NCBI GenBank assembly: GCA_944393405.1
Contig: CALYAC010000001.1
Span: 62,001 to 126,000, forward strand
DNA length: 64,000 nucleotides
Source: an uncultured Clostridia bacterium
GTDB lineage: Bacteria; Bacillota_A; Clostridia; TANB77; CAG-508
Reading direction: 5' to 3'
Shown here: positions 17,271 through 27,057 of the stretch, piece by piece
How positions within the stretch are numbered: position 1 is the first letter of the stretch
Layout of the letters: each line of letters opens with the position of its first letter
The notes under the pieces: generated by a model
Database searches by the model: none
What the model was told of the DNA's origin: nothing
Seen by the model: only the letters and a program-made list of their open reading frames with translations
Made by a program: the position numbers and the translations under genes

Positions 17271-18635
17271 CTAATTAAGCTTACTCTCTATTAATTTTGC
17301 TAAATCTTCTGCCTTTTTCTTTATATAATCCTTATCTGTTCCCTCAATCATTACTCTTACTAATGGTTCTGTTCCAGATGGTCTAATCAAAACTCTTCCG
17401 TTTCCAGAAAATTCTTCTTCTAGCTTATTGATTGCATTTTTAATTTCATCATCTTTTTCATAATCATATTTTTTATCACTAGAAACTTTAGCATTAACTA
17501 AAACTTGTGGATATATTTTTATTATTTTACAAGCTTCTGATGCAGAAATTTGTTTTTCTAATATTATTTTTGTAAACATTAAAGAAGTTAAAATTCCGTC
17601 ACCTGTTGGATTATAATCAAGCATTATAATATGTCCAGACTGTTCTCCACCAAGATTATATCCATTTTCAAGCATTCTTTCTAATACATATCTATCTCCT
17701 ACTTTTGTTGCTTCAAAATTAATATTATTTGCATCAGCATATTTTCTTAGTCCTAAATTACTCATTACAGTTGCAACAACTGTATCTTTTTTTAGAGTTC
17801 CTTTTTCTTTCATATAATTTGATATAACAGCTAAAAGTTTGTCTCCATCTATTTCTTCACCATTTTCATCTACTGCAAGGCATCTATCTCCATCACCGTC
17901 ATATGCTATACCTAAATTACATTTATTTTCAACCACATATTTCTTTAGAACATCTAAGTGAGTTGATCCACAATTGTCATTAATATTTGTACCATTTGGT
18001 GTATTGTTCAAAATATAATGTTTAATTCCAAGTGCAGTAAATACTTTTTCTGCCACAACTGATGTAGCACCATTTGCAGTATCTATTGCTACAACAAAAT
18101 TAGACATATCTAATTTTTCAAAATCTTCTTCGAAATTTTTTCTAAAGAAATAAACATATTCATCAAGTAAATCTGTTCTCACTTCTGATACACCAATCTT
18201 ATCATTAACTGCTGAAAAACTTGATAATTTATCAGAATCCATTATTTCCTCAATTTCTTCTTCTAATTCGTCTGGAATTTTCATTCCTTTATTGCTAAAA
18301 TATTTTACTCCATTGAATTCATATGTATTATGTGATGCAGATATAACAACACTTGCATCAGCTTTTAACTTTTTAGTTAAGTATGCAACACCTGGTGTTG
18401 GAAGTACACCTAATACTTTTACGTTTGCCCCATAACTTAAAAATCCTGCAACCATTGCACTTTCTATTAAACTACCTGAGATACGTGTATCTCTACCTAT
18501 TAAAATTGTTGGTGTATGGTCTGAATGTTTTGAAAGTACATATGCACCAGCTTTTGCAACTCTGTATACTAATTCTGGTGATAATTCAGTATTAGCAATT
18601 CTTCTAATTCCATCTGTTCCAAAATATTTTCTCAT
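17271..18635 (-). CDS. glmM: Phosphoglucosamine mutase
   Basis: The enzyme (454 aa) converts glucosamine-6-phosphate to glucosamine-1-phosphate for UDP-GlcNAc and peptidoglycan synthesis. The phosphoserine loop is VVISASHN (S101), the metal loop is YDGDGDR, and the sugar-binding and phosphate-binding loops appear as GGEQSGHII and IRPSGTEPLVRVM. Length is standard. It lies among core genes on the minus strand, 28 bases downstream of the CmpB-like membrane protein. Confidence 0.97.
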   Translation of the reverse strand: MRKYFGTDGIRRIANTELSPELVYRVAKAGAYVLSKHSDHTPTILIGRDTRISGSLIESAMVAGFLSYGANVKVLGVLPTPGVAYLTKKLKADASVVISASHNTYEFNGVKYFSNKGMKIPDELEEEIEEIMDSDKLSSFSAVNDKIGVSEVRTDLLDEYVYFFRKNFEEDFEKLDMSNFVVAIDTANGATSVVAEKVFTALGIKHYILNNTPNGTNINDNCGSTHLDVLKKYVVENKCNLGIAYDGDGDRCLAVDENGEEIDGDKLLAVISNYMKEKGTLKKDTVVATVMSNLGLRKYADANNINFEATKVGDRYVLERMLENGYNLGGEQSGHIIMLDYNPTGDGILTSLMFTKIILEKQISASEACKIIKIYPQVLVNAKVSSDKKYDYEKDDEIKNAINKLEEEFSGNGRVLIRPSGTEPLVRVMIEGTDKDYIKKKAEDLAKLIESKLN

Positions 18636-18662
18636 AAAATTTTACCTCTTTCTTTTTATTTG

Positions 18663-19505
18663 TTATCTATTAATTTTAGGTGTAAAAACTCTTATATAAT
18701 ATGGCTGTATGTCTACTAGTATATCACAAATCCATATTATATTTCCATTATTTTGTGTTACTTTAATATTCGGAAAAGTTTTTAACATTTTCTCATTTGA
18801 AAAATGTGTATCAACAAATTTCTTCACATTAGGATTTTCATATAATTCTGTATATTTTTCTAAATATTTGTCAACACCTTTTATATCTAAATCATAATCA
18901 TTTACAAGTCTTACATAAAACATTTTTAAAGCAAAACAAGTAATTAAAAAATCTAAAAATAACAAAACAATTAAAATAATAGTTGTGCTTTTAAGTATTC
19001 TTTTAGGAATCTTTTCTAGAAAGTTATCAACTTTAGGGTGAATATGAGTCACTAAATAAATTGCGAGTAATCCCCAAAATAATGAAAACCATACACACAC
19101 TCTTCCGCCTATATTAAATGGTACATTCGAGTAATCCCACCATTTGATATCAAATAATAGCTCACCTACTAAGCTCACTACATATTCTATAATTGAGCCA
19201 ATAATAAACCCACCTATAAATAATGTATAATTATTCTTTTTAAACCTTTGCAATCCCATTAGCATAACAACTGCTCCAATTCCATATATTGCGCAAAAAG
19301 GTCCATATATAAAGCTTTTTCTGCTTTCAATAACTCCCTTGGTTAAAAAACCAAATATTGTTTCTATTATAAATCCTATAACACTATATATTATAAAATA
19401 TGCAAATATTTGTATTATTGTAAATCCAAATATTTTGAATTTCTTTTTTTCATTGTTTTTTGACTTATTTTCTTCTTTATTTACTTTTTCTAATACTTCT
19501 TCCAT
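18663..19505 (-). CDS. Membrane protein of the CmpB-like 'putative ABC transporter permease' family
   Basis: The product (280 aa) starts with a lysine-rich cytoplasmic tail, then about five transmembrane helices. It contains the conserved motifs IYGPFCAIYGIGA and WWDYSNVPFNIGGRVCVWFSLFWG, which I associate with Pfam PF06541. Despite the family name there is no ATPase partner here, so a transport role is unproven. The ~90-residue C-terminal part is soluble. It lies between argS and glmM with short gaps, consistent with one transcript. Confidence 0.85.
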   Translation of the reverse strand: MEEVLEKVNKEENKSKNNEKKKFKIFGFTIIQIFAYFIIYSVIGFIIETIFGFLTKGVIESRKSFIYGPFCAIYGIGAVVMLMGLQRFKKNNYTLFIGGFIIGSIIEYVVSLVGELLFDIKWWDYSNVPFNIGGRVCVWFSLFWGLLAIYLVTHIHPKVDNFLEKIPKRILKSTTIILIVLLFLDFLITCFALKMFYVRLVNDYDLDIKGVDKYLEKYTELYENPNVKKFVDTHFSNEKMLKTFPNIKVTQNNGNIIWICDILVDIQPYYIRVFTPKINR

Positions 19506-19519
19506 ATTTTCTCTTTCTA

Positions 19520-21223
19520 TTACATCTTATTTGGCATTTGCATTCCTAATAGTCCTGCTCCAGCTTTTAATACTATATTAACACAGTAAGTTAAATATAC
19601 TCTCGCATTTTTTACTTTTTCGTCATCAGTAATGATTTTATTTTCATTATAAAAACTACTAAATTCTTTAGCCACATTAATTAAATATCTTGAAATTATA
19701 TAAGGTTCATTTTTATCTGCGGCTTGTTTTATAAAATCTCCAAAAGAATATAATGTTTTTATTAATTTAACAGATGTATTATCTGATAAAACTGATAAAT
19801 CTAGTTCATTTGCATTTGGTAATTTTTCTATTTTCTCAAGTACACTATTTGTTCTTACATACATATATTGTAAGTATGGTCCTGTTTCTCCATTGAAGTT
19901 AAGCATTGTATCCCAATCAAAAATTTCGTCTTTTATTCTACTATTATATAAATCATTAAATATGATAGCTCCAATTCCAACTTTTTTAGCTATATCTTCT
20001 TTGTTTTCTATATTAGGATTCTTTTCTTCAATAATTTTTCTTGCTCTTTCAATAGCTTCATTAAGTAATGATTCAAGTTTAATAATATTACCTTCTCTTG
20101 TAGACATTTTACCTTCTTTTAATAATACCATTCCAAAAGGCACATGTATTAAATTGTCTGTATATTTTTTATCAAGTCCTAATAGTTTAGCAACTTTAAA
20201 TACTTGCTTAAAATGTAGTATTTGTTCATATGAAGTTACATAAATTGCTTTATCAAAATCATATGTTCTTGCTCTATACATTATTGCAGCAAGATCACGA
20301 GTAGCATAAGTTGTAGAACCATTAGTTTTTTCTATAATACATGGTGGCATGTCATCTTCATCTAAGTTTATAACTCTTGCTCCTTCAGATTCTATTAATT
20401 TTCCACTTTTATTAAGTATATCTATTATTTCTGGCATTTTATCTGAATAAAATGCTTCTCCATTTAATGAATCAAATTTAACATCTAATAAATCATATAC
20501 TCTTTGAAATTCTTTCAAACTTAAACTCTTGAACTTTTCCCACAATTCTTTACAATAAGGATCTCCATCTTCTAGTTTTTTAAAATTATTTCTACATTCC
20601 TCTAAAACTTTTTCATCTTTATTACATAATTCATTTATTCTAATATATATCTTTGTAAGTTCATCAATAGGATTATCTTCTATATTATATTCTTTTCCCC
20701 ATCTCTTATATCCTTCAATTAATTTTCCAAATTGAGTTCCATAATCTCCTAAATGGTTAATTCCTGTTACATTGTATCCTAGATATTTATATATTTTATA
20801 TAAAGCACTACCTATTACTGTAGATCTTAAATGTCCAATGTGAAAAGGTTTAGCAATATTAGGTGATGAATAATCTATTACAATATTTTCATTTTCACCT
20901 ATTTTAGAACTACCATATTGTTCTTTTTTATCTGAAATTTCTTGAAATAAAGCCTTTGTAATAGCTGCTGGATTTATATAAAAGTTTAGGTATCCACTAA
21001 CAACTTCTATTTTTGAAATAATTTCATCAGTAAGAGTTATTTTTTCCTTTAAATCTTCTGCTATCATTTGAGGAGATTTCTTTAATACCTTTGCTAATTT
21101 AAAACAAGGTAATGAATAATCTCCCATTTCTTTATTTGATGGTATCTCTATATATGATTCAATTTCTTCAATATTTGTTACTTTTATTAATTCTTTTGCT
21201 ATTATATCCTTAAAGTCTATCAT
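19520..21223 (-). CDS. argS: Arginyl-tRNA synthetase
   Basis: The class I synthetase (567 aa) charges tRNA-Arg. I used the ATG at 21223, with AAAGGA 9 bases upstream; a TTG three codons earlier is less likely. The signature DYSSPNIAKPFHIGHLRST contains the HIGH motif. The N-terminal Add-1 domain and the C-terminal DALR anticodon-binding domain, which ends GLLGMQMPNKM, are both present. The KMSKS-like loop is KEGKMSTREGN. It is 23 bases after pfkA's stop. Confidence 0.97.
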   Translation of the reverse strand: MIDFKDIIAKELIKVTNIEEIESYIEIPSNKEMGDYSLPCFKLAKVLKKSPQMIAEDLKEKITLTDEIISKIEVVSGYLNFYINPAAITKALFQEISDKKEQYGSSKIGENENIVIDYSSPNIAKPFHIGHLRSTVIGSALYKIYKYLGYNVTGINHLGDYGTQFGKLIEGYKRWGKEYNIEDNPIDELTKIYIRINELCNKDEKVLEECRNNFKKLEDGDPYCKELWEKFKSLSLKEFQRVYDLLDVKFDSLNGEAFYSDKMPEIIDILNKSGKLIESEGARVINLDEDDMPPCIIEKTNGSTTYATRDLAAIMYRARTYDFDKAIYVTSYEQILHFKQVFKVAKLLGLDKKYTDNLIHVPFGMVLLKEGKMSTREGNIIKLESLLNEAIERARKIIEEKNPNIENKEDIAKKVGIGAIIFNDLYNSRIKDEIFDWDTMLNFNGETGPYLQYMYVRTNSVLEKIEKLPNANELDLSVLSDNTSVKLIKTLYSFGDFIKQAADKNEPYIISRYLINVAKEFSSFYNENKIITDDEKVKNARVYLTYCVNIVLKAGAGLLGMQMPNKM

Positions 21224-21245
21224 ATTTAACAATCCTTTCTACTAT

Positions 21246-22388
21246 TTAGTCTCCCAAATTAATTCCTATATATCTTGCAGTTTTTACAAGTTCATCATCC
21301 ATTTTAATTCTTCTTATATTGCTTTCCTCTGTATTTCCAGATACAGCACCAATTTTTTTGTTATTACCAACAACTTCTTCTAAAGGAACATAGTTTAATT
21401 TTCCATCTTTAATAACTGTTAGCACATTAAATTTACCTTCTAATGCAAGTTCCATTGCTTTAGAACCATATTTTGTTGATAAAACTCTATCGTATGCTGT
21501 TGGAGATCCACCTCTTTGCATATATCCAAGAACTGTACATCTTGCTTCTAAACCTGTAAGTTCTTCCAATTGTTTTGCAACAACTTCTCCTATACCTCCA
21601 AGTTTTATATTGTCAACACCTGCACCATTGTTTCTAACATTTTTAACTTGAATATCTCCTCCGATTGGTTTTGCGCCTTCTGAAACTACAACAATACTAA
21701 ATGATTTTCCTCTGTTTTTTCTATTTATAATTTTTCTAGCAGCACTATGTATGTCAAATGGTATTTCTGGTATCAAAGCAACATCTGCCCCACCAGCTAT
21801 AGCTGATTCTAAGGCAATCCATCCTGCGTATCTTCCCATTACTTCAAGTACCATAATTCTATGATGTGTTTCGCCTGTTGAATGAAGTCTATCTATTGCA
21901 TCTGCTGCAACAGATACTGCAGTATTATATCCAAATGTAATTTCTGTACATGCTACGTCATTATCTATTGTTTTAGGAACACCTATTACATTTATTCCTT
22001 TCAAAGATAAATCTCTTGCTGATTTTTGTGTAGCATCTCCTCCTAATGTAAATAAACAATCTATCTCATCATTCTTTATATTTTCTACACATTTGTCAGA
22101 TAAATCTTTATATACTGTTTCTCCATTTTCTTCTACTGGATAATTAAATACATTAGCATTAGTAGAAGAACCTATTATAGAGCCACCTTTTGGTAAAATA
22201 CCAACAGCATTATCTTTTGAACTTGTTCCTAATCTTATAATATCATTTTTTAATAAACCTCTATATCCATCTACAAATCCATAACATTCAATTCCTTTGT
22301 TTTCAGCAGTTTTTATTATTGCACGAATAACTGCATTAAATCCTGAAACGTCTCCTCCATTAGCAAGTATAGCAACTTTTTTTAACAT
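21246..22388 (-). CDS. pfkA: 6-phosphofructokinase, variant signature
   Basis: The enzyme (380 aa) phosphorylates fructose-6-phosphate, the committing step of glycolysis. Family motifs are GRYAGWIALE, RHST-type HSTGETHHR and LGYMQRGGSP. Two key loops are unusual. The first nucleotide loop reads GGDVSGFN rather than GGDxPGxN. The donor-selecting loop reads LGGDAT (116-120), where ATP enzymes usually have GGDG(S/T) and pyrophosphate enzymes GGDD. PKTIDND (138-144) is the form shared by PPi enzymes and long ATP enzymes. The phosphate donor is therefore unsettled, though the small alanine favours ATP. Confidence 0.9.
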   Translation of the reverse strand: MLKKVAILANGGDVSGFNAVIRAIIKTAENKGIECYGFVDGYRGLLKNDIIRLGTSSKDNAVGILPKGGSIIGSSTNANVFNYPVEENGETVYKDLSDKCVENIKNDEIDCLFTLGGDATQKSARDLSLKGINVIGVPKTIDNDVACTEITFGYNTAVSVAADAIDRLHSTGETHHRIMVLEVMGRYAGWIALESAIAGGADVALIPEIPFDIHSAARKIINRKNRGKSFSIVVVSEGAKPIGGDIQVKNVRNNGAGVDNIKLGGIGEVVAKQLEELTGLEARCTVLGYMQRGGSPTAYDRVLSTKYGSKAMELALEGKFNVLTVIKDGKLNYVPLEEVVGNNKKIGAVSGNTEESNIRRIKMDDELVKTARYIGINLGD

Positions 22389-22442
22389 ACATATCTTCCT
22401 TTCTTTTGTTAAATTTATACATATAATATTATATCAGTAAAT

Positions 22443-22475
22443 AAAAAAATTACAACATTTTTGTTGTAACTTTTA
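22443..22475 (-). terminator. Terminator of the spoIIIA operon
   Basis: An 8-bp stem (22450-22457 with 22462-22469) is followed on the minus strand by seven T. It lies between spoIIIAH and the phosphofructokinase gene. Confidence 0.75.
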
Positions 22476-22536
22476 TTGAAATTAATTGATTTTTAACCAA
22501 TTTTAAGGCTTTTTTACTGTTTTATTCTCTTTTTAA

Positions 22537-23226
22537 TTAATCCTGACTTTTTTTATTCATTATATGAATATCTTCAATATCCGCTTCTAATTCTCTTGTT
22601 ATAATGTTTTGAATTTGTGCTATTTTATCCTTTTTAGGTTCATTTCCCTTTACTATAACATTTATGCTATCATTATTTACAAAGATAACTAAATCATCTA
22701 TCCCTTTTGTTTTTATTAAATTTTCAGAAATCATTATTCCATTTTGAAGTTCTGTTAATTTAGTAATTTCAGCTTGAGCAGTTTTTTTCTGTGCTTCACT
22801 TACATTAGTATTATTTAAAATCTTTTGATATGCTTCTATTGTTTGTGAATACATTGTATTTCTTTCTAATCTTGAATTTATAAAATAATCATCACTGCTT
22901 TCTGCTATATTATTTGATACTACATCATCTGCTAAATTATTTTCTTCTATAATATTACTATATTTACTATTATTAGTAGTATTATTGATTTCATTTATAC
23001 TTTCTACATCTTCGTCAATAGTATTTACACTAGATACATTAGCACTAACTAGTTTAGCATCACCTATACTTGCCATTTCTTCTGAATCTAATAAAGCACT
23101 TGATTCTACTGTCTTATCTAAACTTGAATTAGTTGAATAACTTAAATATCCTGCTGTTATTATCATAAGGCCAATTACAAAAATAACTATTTGATTTTTC
23201 TTTAAACTCATACGTATCTTATTCAT
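22537..23226 (-). CDS. spoIIIAH: Stage III sporulation protein AH
   Basis: SpoIIIAH (229 aa) is a mother-cell membrane protein whose YscJ/FliF-like extracellular domain binds forespore SpoIIQ to form the channel between the two compartments. An N-terminal transmembrane helix (about 13-30), a long Asn/Ser-rich linker and a conserved C-terminal domain from about residue 120 (YQKILNNTNVSEAQKKTAQAE) are visible. It is the last gene of the operon, and its position and size match other Clostridia. Confidence 0.93.
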   Translation of the reverse strand: MNKIRMSLKKNQIVIFVIGLMIITAGYLSYSTNSSLDKTVESSALLDSEEMASIGDAKLVSANVSSVNTIDEDVESINEINNTTNNSKYSNIIEENNLADDVVSNNIAESSDDYFINSRLERNTMYSQTIEAYQKILNNTNVSEAQKKTAQAEITKLTELQNGIMISENLIKTKGIDDLVIFVNNDSINVIVKGNEPKKDKIAQIQNIITRELEADIEDIHIMNKKSQD

Positions 23227-23279
23227 AATTTCCTCCTATAAAAAAATTTATAAAATTAATATATGATACTTATATGTAC

Positions 23280-23930
23280 TTAATTCTGCGTCATTTTAAA
23301 CACCTGAATTCTATGTGTTGGTAATCCAGTTACCGCTTCTACTGCCTGTATAATATTATTTTTTATTTCACTACTATCTGCCCCTTCTGCTGTTATTATG
23401 GCTCCTTCAATTTCTGGACTAATTGTCTTTTGAGTAATAAGTGATTTGTTTCCATCATTTTCTTCATAAATAATTTCTTTTTTTACATCTGTTTGCGAAA
23501 CTTTTCTTGTACCTCCTTCACTATCTGTTTCTTCAGTATTTTGTTCTGTACTTTCTTCATTATATACTGGTATTGTTGTACTTGTACTTGCATAAGTTAT
23601 CATTACTTTTACTTTTCCCACACCATTTATATTTGATAGAATGTCTTCAAGTTTATTCTCTATATCATCATATGAATTACTATCTTCTATATTATTAACT
23701 ACATTAGTATTAGCTAATTTTTTATTTTGATCATTTGTTTGCACATTGTTTTTTGTATCTTTATTATCATTCCATATAAAATTAATTATTATAATTGTTA
23801 TAACTAATATAACAAGAAATACTGCTAAATTCTCTATTTTCTTTTTATTACTTATTTGAGTATCTAAATTAACTTCTTCTTTATTACCATTAAAAGCTTT
23901 CTTTATTTTATTTAATTGTTCTTTAAACAT
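23280..23930 (-). CDS. spoIIIAG: Stage III sporulation protein AG
   Basis: SpoIIIAG (216 aa) forms a large ring in the mother-cell membrane around the sporulation channel. A transmembrane helix (about 33-50) precedes a C-terminal ring-building domain (DILSNINGVGKVKVMITYAS...). Its start is unusual: the ribosome site AAAGGAGA lies 31 bases before the ATG, and a 20-base perfect palindrome fills most of the gap. Folding that hairpin would leave about 11 bases between the two. The arrangement is repeated before the gene at 48267-50657. Confidence 0.93.
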   Translation of the reverse strand: MFKEQLNKIKKAFNGNKEEVNLDTQISNKKKIENLAVFLVILVITIIIINFIWNDNKDTKNNVQTNDQNKKLANTNVVNNIEDSNSYDDIENKLEDILSNINGVGKVKVMITYASTSTTIPVYNEESTEQNTEETDSEGGTRKVSQTDVKKEIIYEENDGNKSLITQKTISPEIEGAIITAEGADSSEIKNNIIQAVEAVTGLPTHRIQVFKMTQN

Positions 23931-23941
23931 AATTTAAAATT

Positions 23942-23969
23942 GTATGATTAAATAATCATACTCTCCTTT
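23942..23969 (-). promoter_or_regulatory. Ribosome site separated from spoIIIAG by a hairpin
   Basis: Minus strand: AAAGGAGA (23962-23969), then the palindrome at 23942-23961 (8-bp arms, 4-nt loop), then 11 bases to the ATG. The ribosome site touches the hairpin base. A three-codon frame (MII) also starts within the palindrome. Confidence 0.65.
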
Positions 23970-23971
23970 CT

Positions 23972-24664
23972 TTAGTTAATTGTTATATTATTTTTATTAA
24001 CTTCATATGTATCACTTATATATTCCTTTAAATTTCTTATTTCAACATTAGACAACTTAAATATTAGTTCATTGTTTTTATTTTCTTTTATTTCATTATT
24101 AGTATCAGAATTAGAATTTTTATTATTTAAATCAATATTTACTTTATCAACTTTATCAACAGAATTTATATTAACATCTTTACTAGTATCATCACTATTT
24201 TTATTATCATCATTTGTAACTTCATTATTATCTTCTTTTTTATCTTTTTCTAATATCAAATCTATACTATCTATTGTGTAAGATTCGTTATCAGAAACGT
24301 CTATATTAATACTATTTACTATATATCCTTTAGATTTAAGTTTTGCCTTAAGATCATCTTCTAAACCTGATATGTATATATTCATTATATTTTTTTCATT
24401 ATTACTTTCAAATGTGTTATGTGTATTTATATTATCTTTAGATTCTTCTATATATGTATCTAAATCTAGCTCATCAGATAGTTTTATTTTATTACCTGTA
24501 AAACTATTAATTACAGGAGAAACAATAGTAAAGAGAATATATACTCCAATAACCATTTTAATATATTTTTTACTATTTCCTTCTGGAAGTATCATTTCAA
24601 TAATTGTTCCAATTACCACAGCAACTATTATTGAACCTGCCCAATTACTAATCCATTCAATCAT
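23972..24664 (-). CDS. spoIIIAF: Stage III sporulation protein AF
   Basis: SpoIIIAF (230 aa) has two N-terminal transmembrane helices (about 6-24 and 36-54) and a C-terminal soluble domain that adopts the ring-building fold in this family. The N-terminal sequence with NSFTGNK after helix two is typical. An acidic Asn/Asp-rich linker of about 50 residues (130-185) is long for the family. It sits between AE and AG in the standard order. Confidence 0.9.
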   Translation of the reverse strand: MIEWISNWAGSIIVAVVIGTIIEMILPEGNSKKYIKMVIGVYILFTIVSPVINSFTGNKIKLSDELDLDTYIEESKDNINTHNTFESNNEKNIMNIYISGLEDDLKAKLKSKGYIVNSINIDVSDNESYTIDSIDLILEKDKKEDNNEVTNDDNKNSDDTSKDVNINSVDKVDKVNIDLNNKNSNSDTNNEIKENKNNELIFKLSNVEIRNLKEYISDTYEVNKNNITIN

Positions 24665-24680
24665 TTTTATCCTTTCTATA

Positions 24681-25880
24681 TTATCTATACATCATTCCAC
24701 TATTTGATATTTTTATAATTAATGTTGTTCCAATAATAAACATTACAGAAATACTACACATTATTCCTAAAAGTATTTTAAATGTATCTCCTATTTGATC
24801 TAATAGTTTTGTTATTTTTTCGTCTGCTATTGGTTGACAAACTGCAGAAGTAAGATAATACACTCCCATTAGAATTGCAAGCTTTATAATTGGTATTATA
24901 GCAATTCCTATTAATACGATTATTCCAACTATACCTGTAGCATTTTTAAGTATTGAACTACATCCTATAACAGTATCTACTGCATCTCCTAGAATTTTGC
25001 CTACTACTGGTATAAAACTACTTACTGCCGCTTTTGCAGTTTTAGCTGTTATTCCGTCAACATTACTACTAAGTGTTCCTTCTATAGATACAAGTCCAAC
25101 AAATATTGTTAAAATAATTCCAAGAATCCATATACTACTTGATTTAAAAAAATTTGATAATTTATTTATCTGAATCTTATCCGATATATTTGATACAATC
25201 CCTAAGGATGTAGATATTAGTACAATAGGAATTATAATTCCTACTATAAAATTACCTGCAAAAGTTATTAAAAACAATAAAAGAGGCTGTATTAAATTTG
25301 CACTTACTATACTTCCTGTAGTTATCATAAGTGTTATTAGGATTGGAATTAACATATTCATAAATTCAACTAGATTTTGTATTGCATTTTTTACTATATC
25401 TATTATTTGGACAAAATTTGTCATAATTAGTGTAACTATAAGTATGTATTGTACATAATAGATAATTTGTGAAATTCCTTTGTTTTCTAATCCTTCAGAA
25501 ATTGCTCTTAAAATACTGTGAATAACAATTATGACTAATATACTTCCTAGTACACTTATTGCATCAAATACTTCTCCTCCAACAGAATTAATAATACTTT
25601 TAAAAATGTTTTCATTATCTATATTACCTGTAATAGCTGAGGAGAATAGTTCACCTATGTTTATATCTTCATATACATTTTCTGTATAAACATCTGCTTC
25701 TTGTATAAAATCATCAATATTTAAATTTTCTTGTTGAGCTTTTATTATTTCGTCTTCGCTAATAGTATTTTCTAAATTTTCTGTAGCTATTGCTTTATTA
25801 GTCATAACAAGAAAAACAGCTATAAAAATAGTATTAAATAGTATTAACTTTTTTTTATGTTTTCTTAAATATTTTATCAT
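24681..25880 (-). CDS. spoIIIAE: Stage III sporulation protein AE
   Basis: SpoIIIAE (399 aa) is a polytopic membrane protein with a signal peptide and about six to seven helices, proposed as the membrane permease-like part of the SpoIIIA complex. I chose the ATG at 25880, with GAAAGG 8 bases upstream; the frame extends five codons further to a TTG. Motifs such as VGGEVFDAISVLGSI and FIPVVGKILGDAVDTVIG are characteristic. It is 19 bases after spoIIIAD. Confidence 0.95.
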   Translation of the reverse strand: MIKYLRKHKKKLILFNTIFIAVFLVMTNKAIATENLENTISEDEIIKAQQENLNIDDFIQEADVYTENVYEDINIGELFSSAITGNIDNENIFKSIINSVGGEVFDAISVLGSILVIIVIHSILRAISEGLENKGISQIIYYVQYILIVTLIMTNFVQIIDIVKNAIQNLVEFMNMLIPILITLMITTGSIVSANLIQPLLLFLITFAGNFIVGIIIPIVLISTSLGIVSNISDKIQINKLSNFFKSSSIWILGIILTIFVGLVSIEGTLSSNVDGITAKTAKAAVSSFIPVVGKILGDAVDTVIGCSSILKNATGIVGIIVLIGIAIIPIIKLAILMGVYYLTSAVCQPIADEKITKLLDQIGDTFKILLGIMCSISVMFIIGTTLIIKISNSGMMYR

Positions 25881-25899
25881 TTGAATACCTTTCAAAAAT

Positions 25900-26286
25900 T
25901 TATGGTAATACTTCTACTATAGTTTCAAGCAAACTCGATATAATTGGTATAGACATTGATACAATTATTATTTTTCCACCCATATCTACTTTATTTGCTA
26001 TTGCATTTTCTCCTGTATCTTTACATATGCTTACTGCAAATTCTGTTAAAAAAGCAATACCTGTTATTTTTATTAATAATTTTAAAAATTCGTTATTAAT
26101 TGATGTTTTATTTGATAGTGACTCTAATAAGTTTATAATTTCAGAAAGTTTGTCCATTACTAAAAATAAAATAATAGCTCCTGCTAATAAAGAAATATAT
26201 AACGTAAATTCTGGTTTATATTGTCTTACTATAACAATTATTATTACAGCAATTAATCCAATTCCTATAATCTTAATAATATCCAT
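25900..26286 (-). CDS. spoIIIAD: Stage III sporulation protein AD
   Basis: SpoIIIAD (128 aa) is a small membrane protein of four predicted helices, partner of AC and AE in the engulfment-stage channel. The central ITGIAFLTEFAVSICKDTGE motif is highly characteristic. It follows spoIIIAC by 27 bases. Confidence 0.95.
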   Translation of the reverse strand: MDIIKIIGIGLIAVIIIVIVRQYKPEFTLYISLLAGAIILFLVMDKLSEIINLLESLSNKTSINNEFLKLLIKITGIAFLTEFAVSICKDTGENAIANKVDMGGKIIIVSMSIPIISSLLETIVEVLP

Positions 26287-26313
26287 TTATATGTATTATC
26301 CTTTCCTTTTTAG

Positions 26314-26508
26314 TTATAATCCAAACATAGTTCTTACTGAATCAAACAATGTGCTTATTTCTTTTATAACTAAAGTAAGTACAATAACAAGTCCTGCAAG
26401 TGTTGTCATCATAGCTTGATCTTCTCTTCCGGCTCTTACTAAAACTTGATGAAGAACCGCAACTAAAATACCAATGGCTGCTATTTTAAATAATAAATCA
26501 ATTTCCAT
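26314..26508 (-). CDS. spoIIIAC: Stage III sporulation protein AC
   Basis: SpoIIIAC (64 aa) has two transmembrane helices linked by the conserved AGREDQAMMTTLAGLV segment. Size and sequence are canonical. A GAAAGG site lies upstream of the ATG. It lies 18 bases after spoIIIAB. Confidence 0.95.
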   Translation of the reverse strand: MEIDLLFKIAAIGILVAVLHQVLVRAGREDQAMMTTLAGLVIVLTLVIKEISTLFDSVRTMFGL

Positions 26509-26526
26509 ATTTAAATATCCTTTCTA

Positions 26527-27036
26527 TTAAACTAATATAATCGCAATAGCTAACCCTAATACTCCACCAAGTGTTTTATATAATTTTTCATTTTTTTCCT
26601 TTTCTTTTTCTGCAATTTCTATTTGAGTATTTAGAAAATCTTGTACTAATTTAATTTCACTTATTTGTCCTTCTATATCTGTTTTTCCAAGCATTCTTCC
26701 TAATTTATTTAGTACTAATATATCTTCTTTTACTAAATTATTGCTTTGTTCTTCTAAAGCTTCTTTCCATGCCTCTCCTGCTGTTTTTTCATTCATTTTT
26801 TTTGATGCTTTTATAAATATTTTTCCAATATTACCATTTATATTGTTTCCAATTTCAATAAAAGTTTCTGGAATTGCTTCATATGTAAATCTAATTTTAG
26901 TTAAAAACATATTAAGCCCGTTCTTCATATCTTTTAATTCTTCAACTCTATCTGAATATTTTTTTGCAATTATTTTTCCTGAATTTAAACAAACTAAAAA
27001 TATTAATAATAATACAAATACCTTAATAAACATCAT
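26527..27036 (-). CDS. spoIIIAB: Stage III sporulation protein AB
   Basis: SpoIIIAB (169 aa) resembles type II secretion GspF in fold. N- and C-terminal transmembrane helices flank a helical soluble part. The motif KLGRMLGKTDIEGQ and the C-terminal LYKTLGGVLGLAIAIILV are conserved across spore formers. A GGGGAGAG site precedes the start. Confidence 0.94.
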   Translation of the reverse strand: MMFIKVFVLLLIFLVCLNSGKIIAKKYSDRVEELKDMKNGLNMFLTKIRFTYEAIPETFIEIGNNINGNIGKIFIKASKKMNEKTAGEAWKEALEEQSNNLVKEDILVLNKLGRMLGKTDIEGQISEIKLVQDFLNTQIEIAEKEKEKNEKLYKTLGGVLGLAIAIILV

Positions 27037-27057
27037 GATTATAATCTCTCCCCTAAT

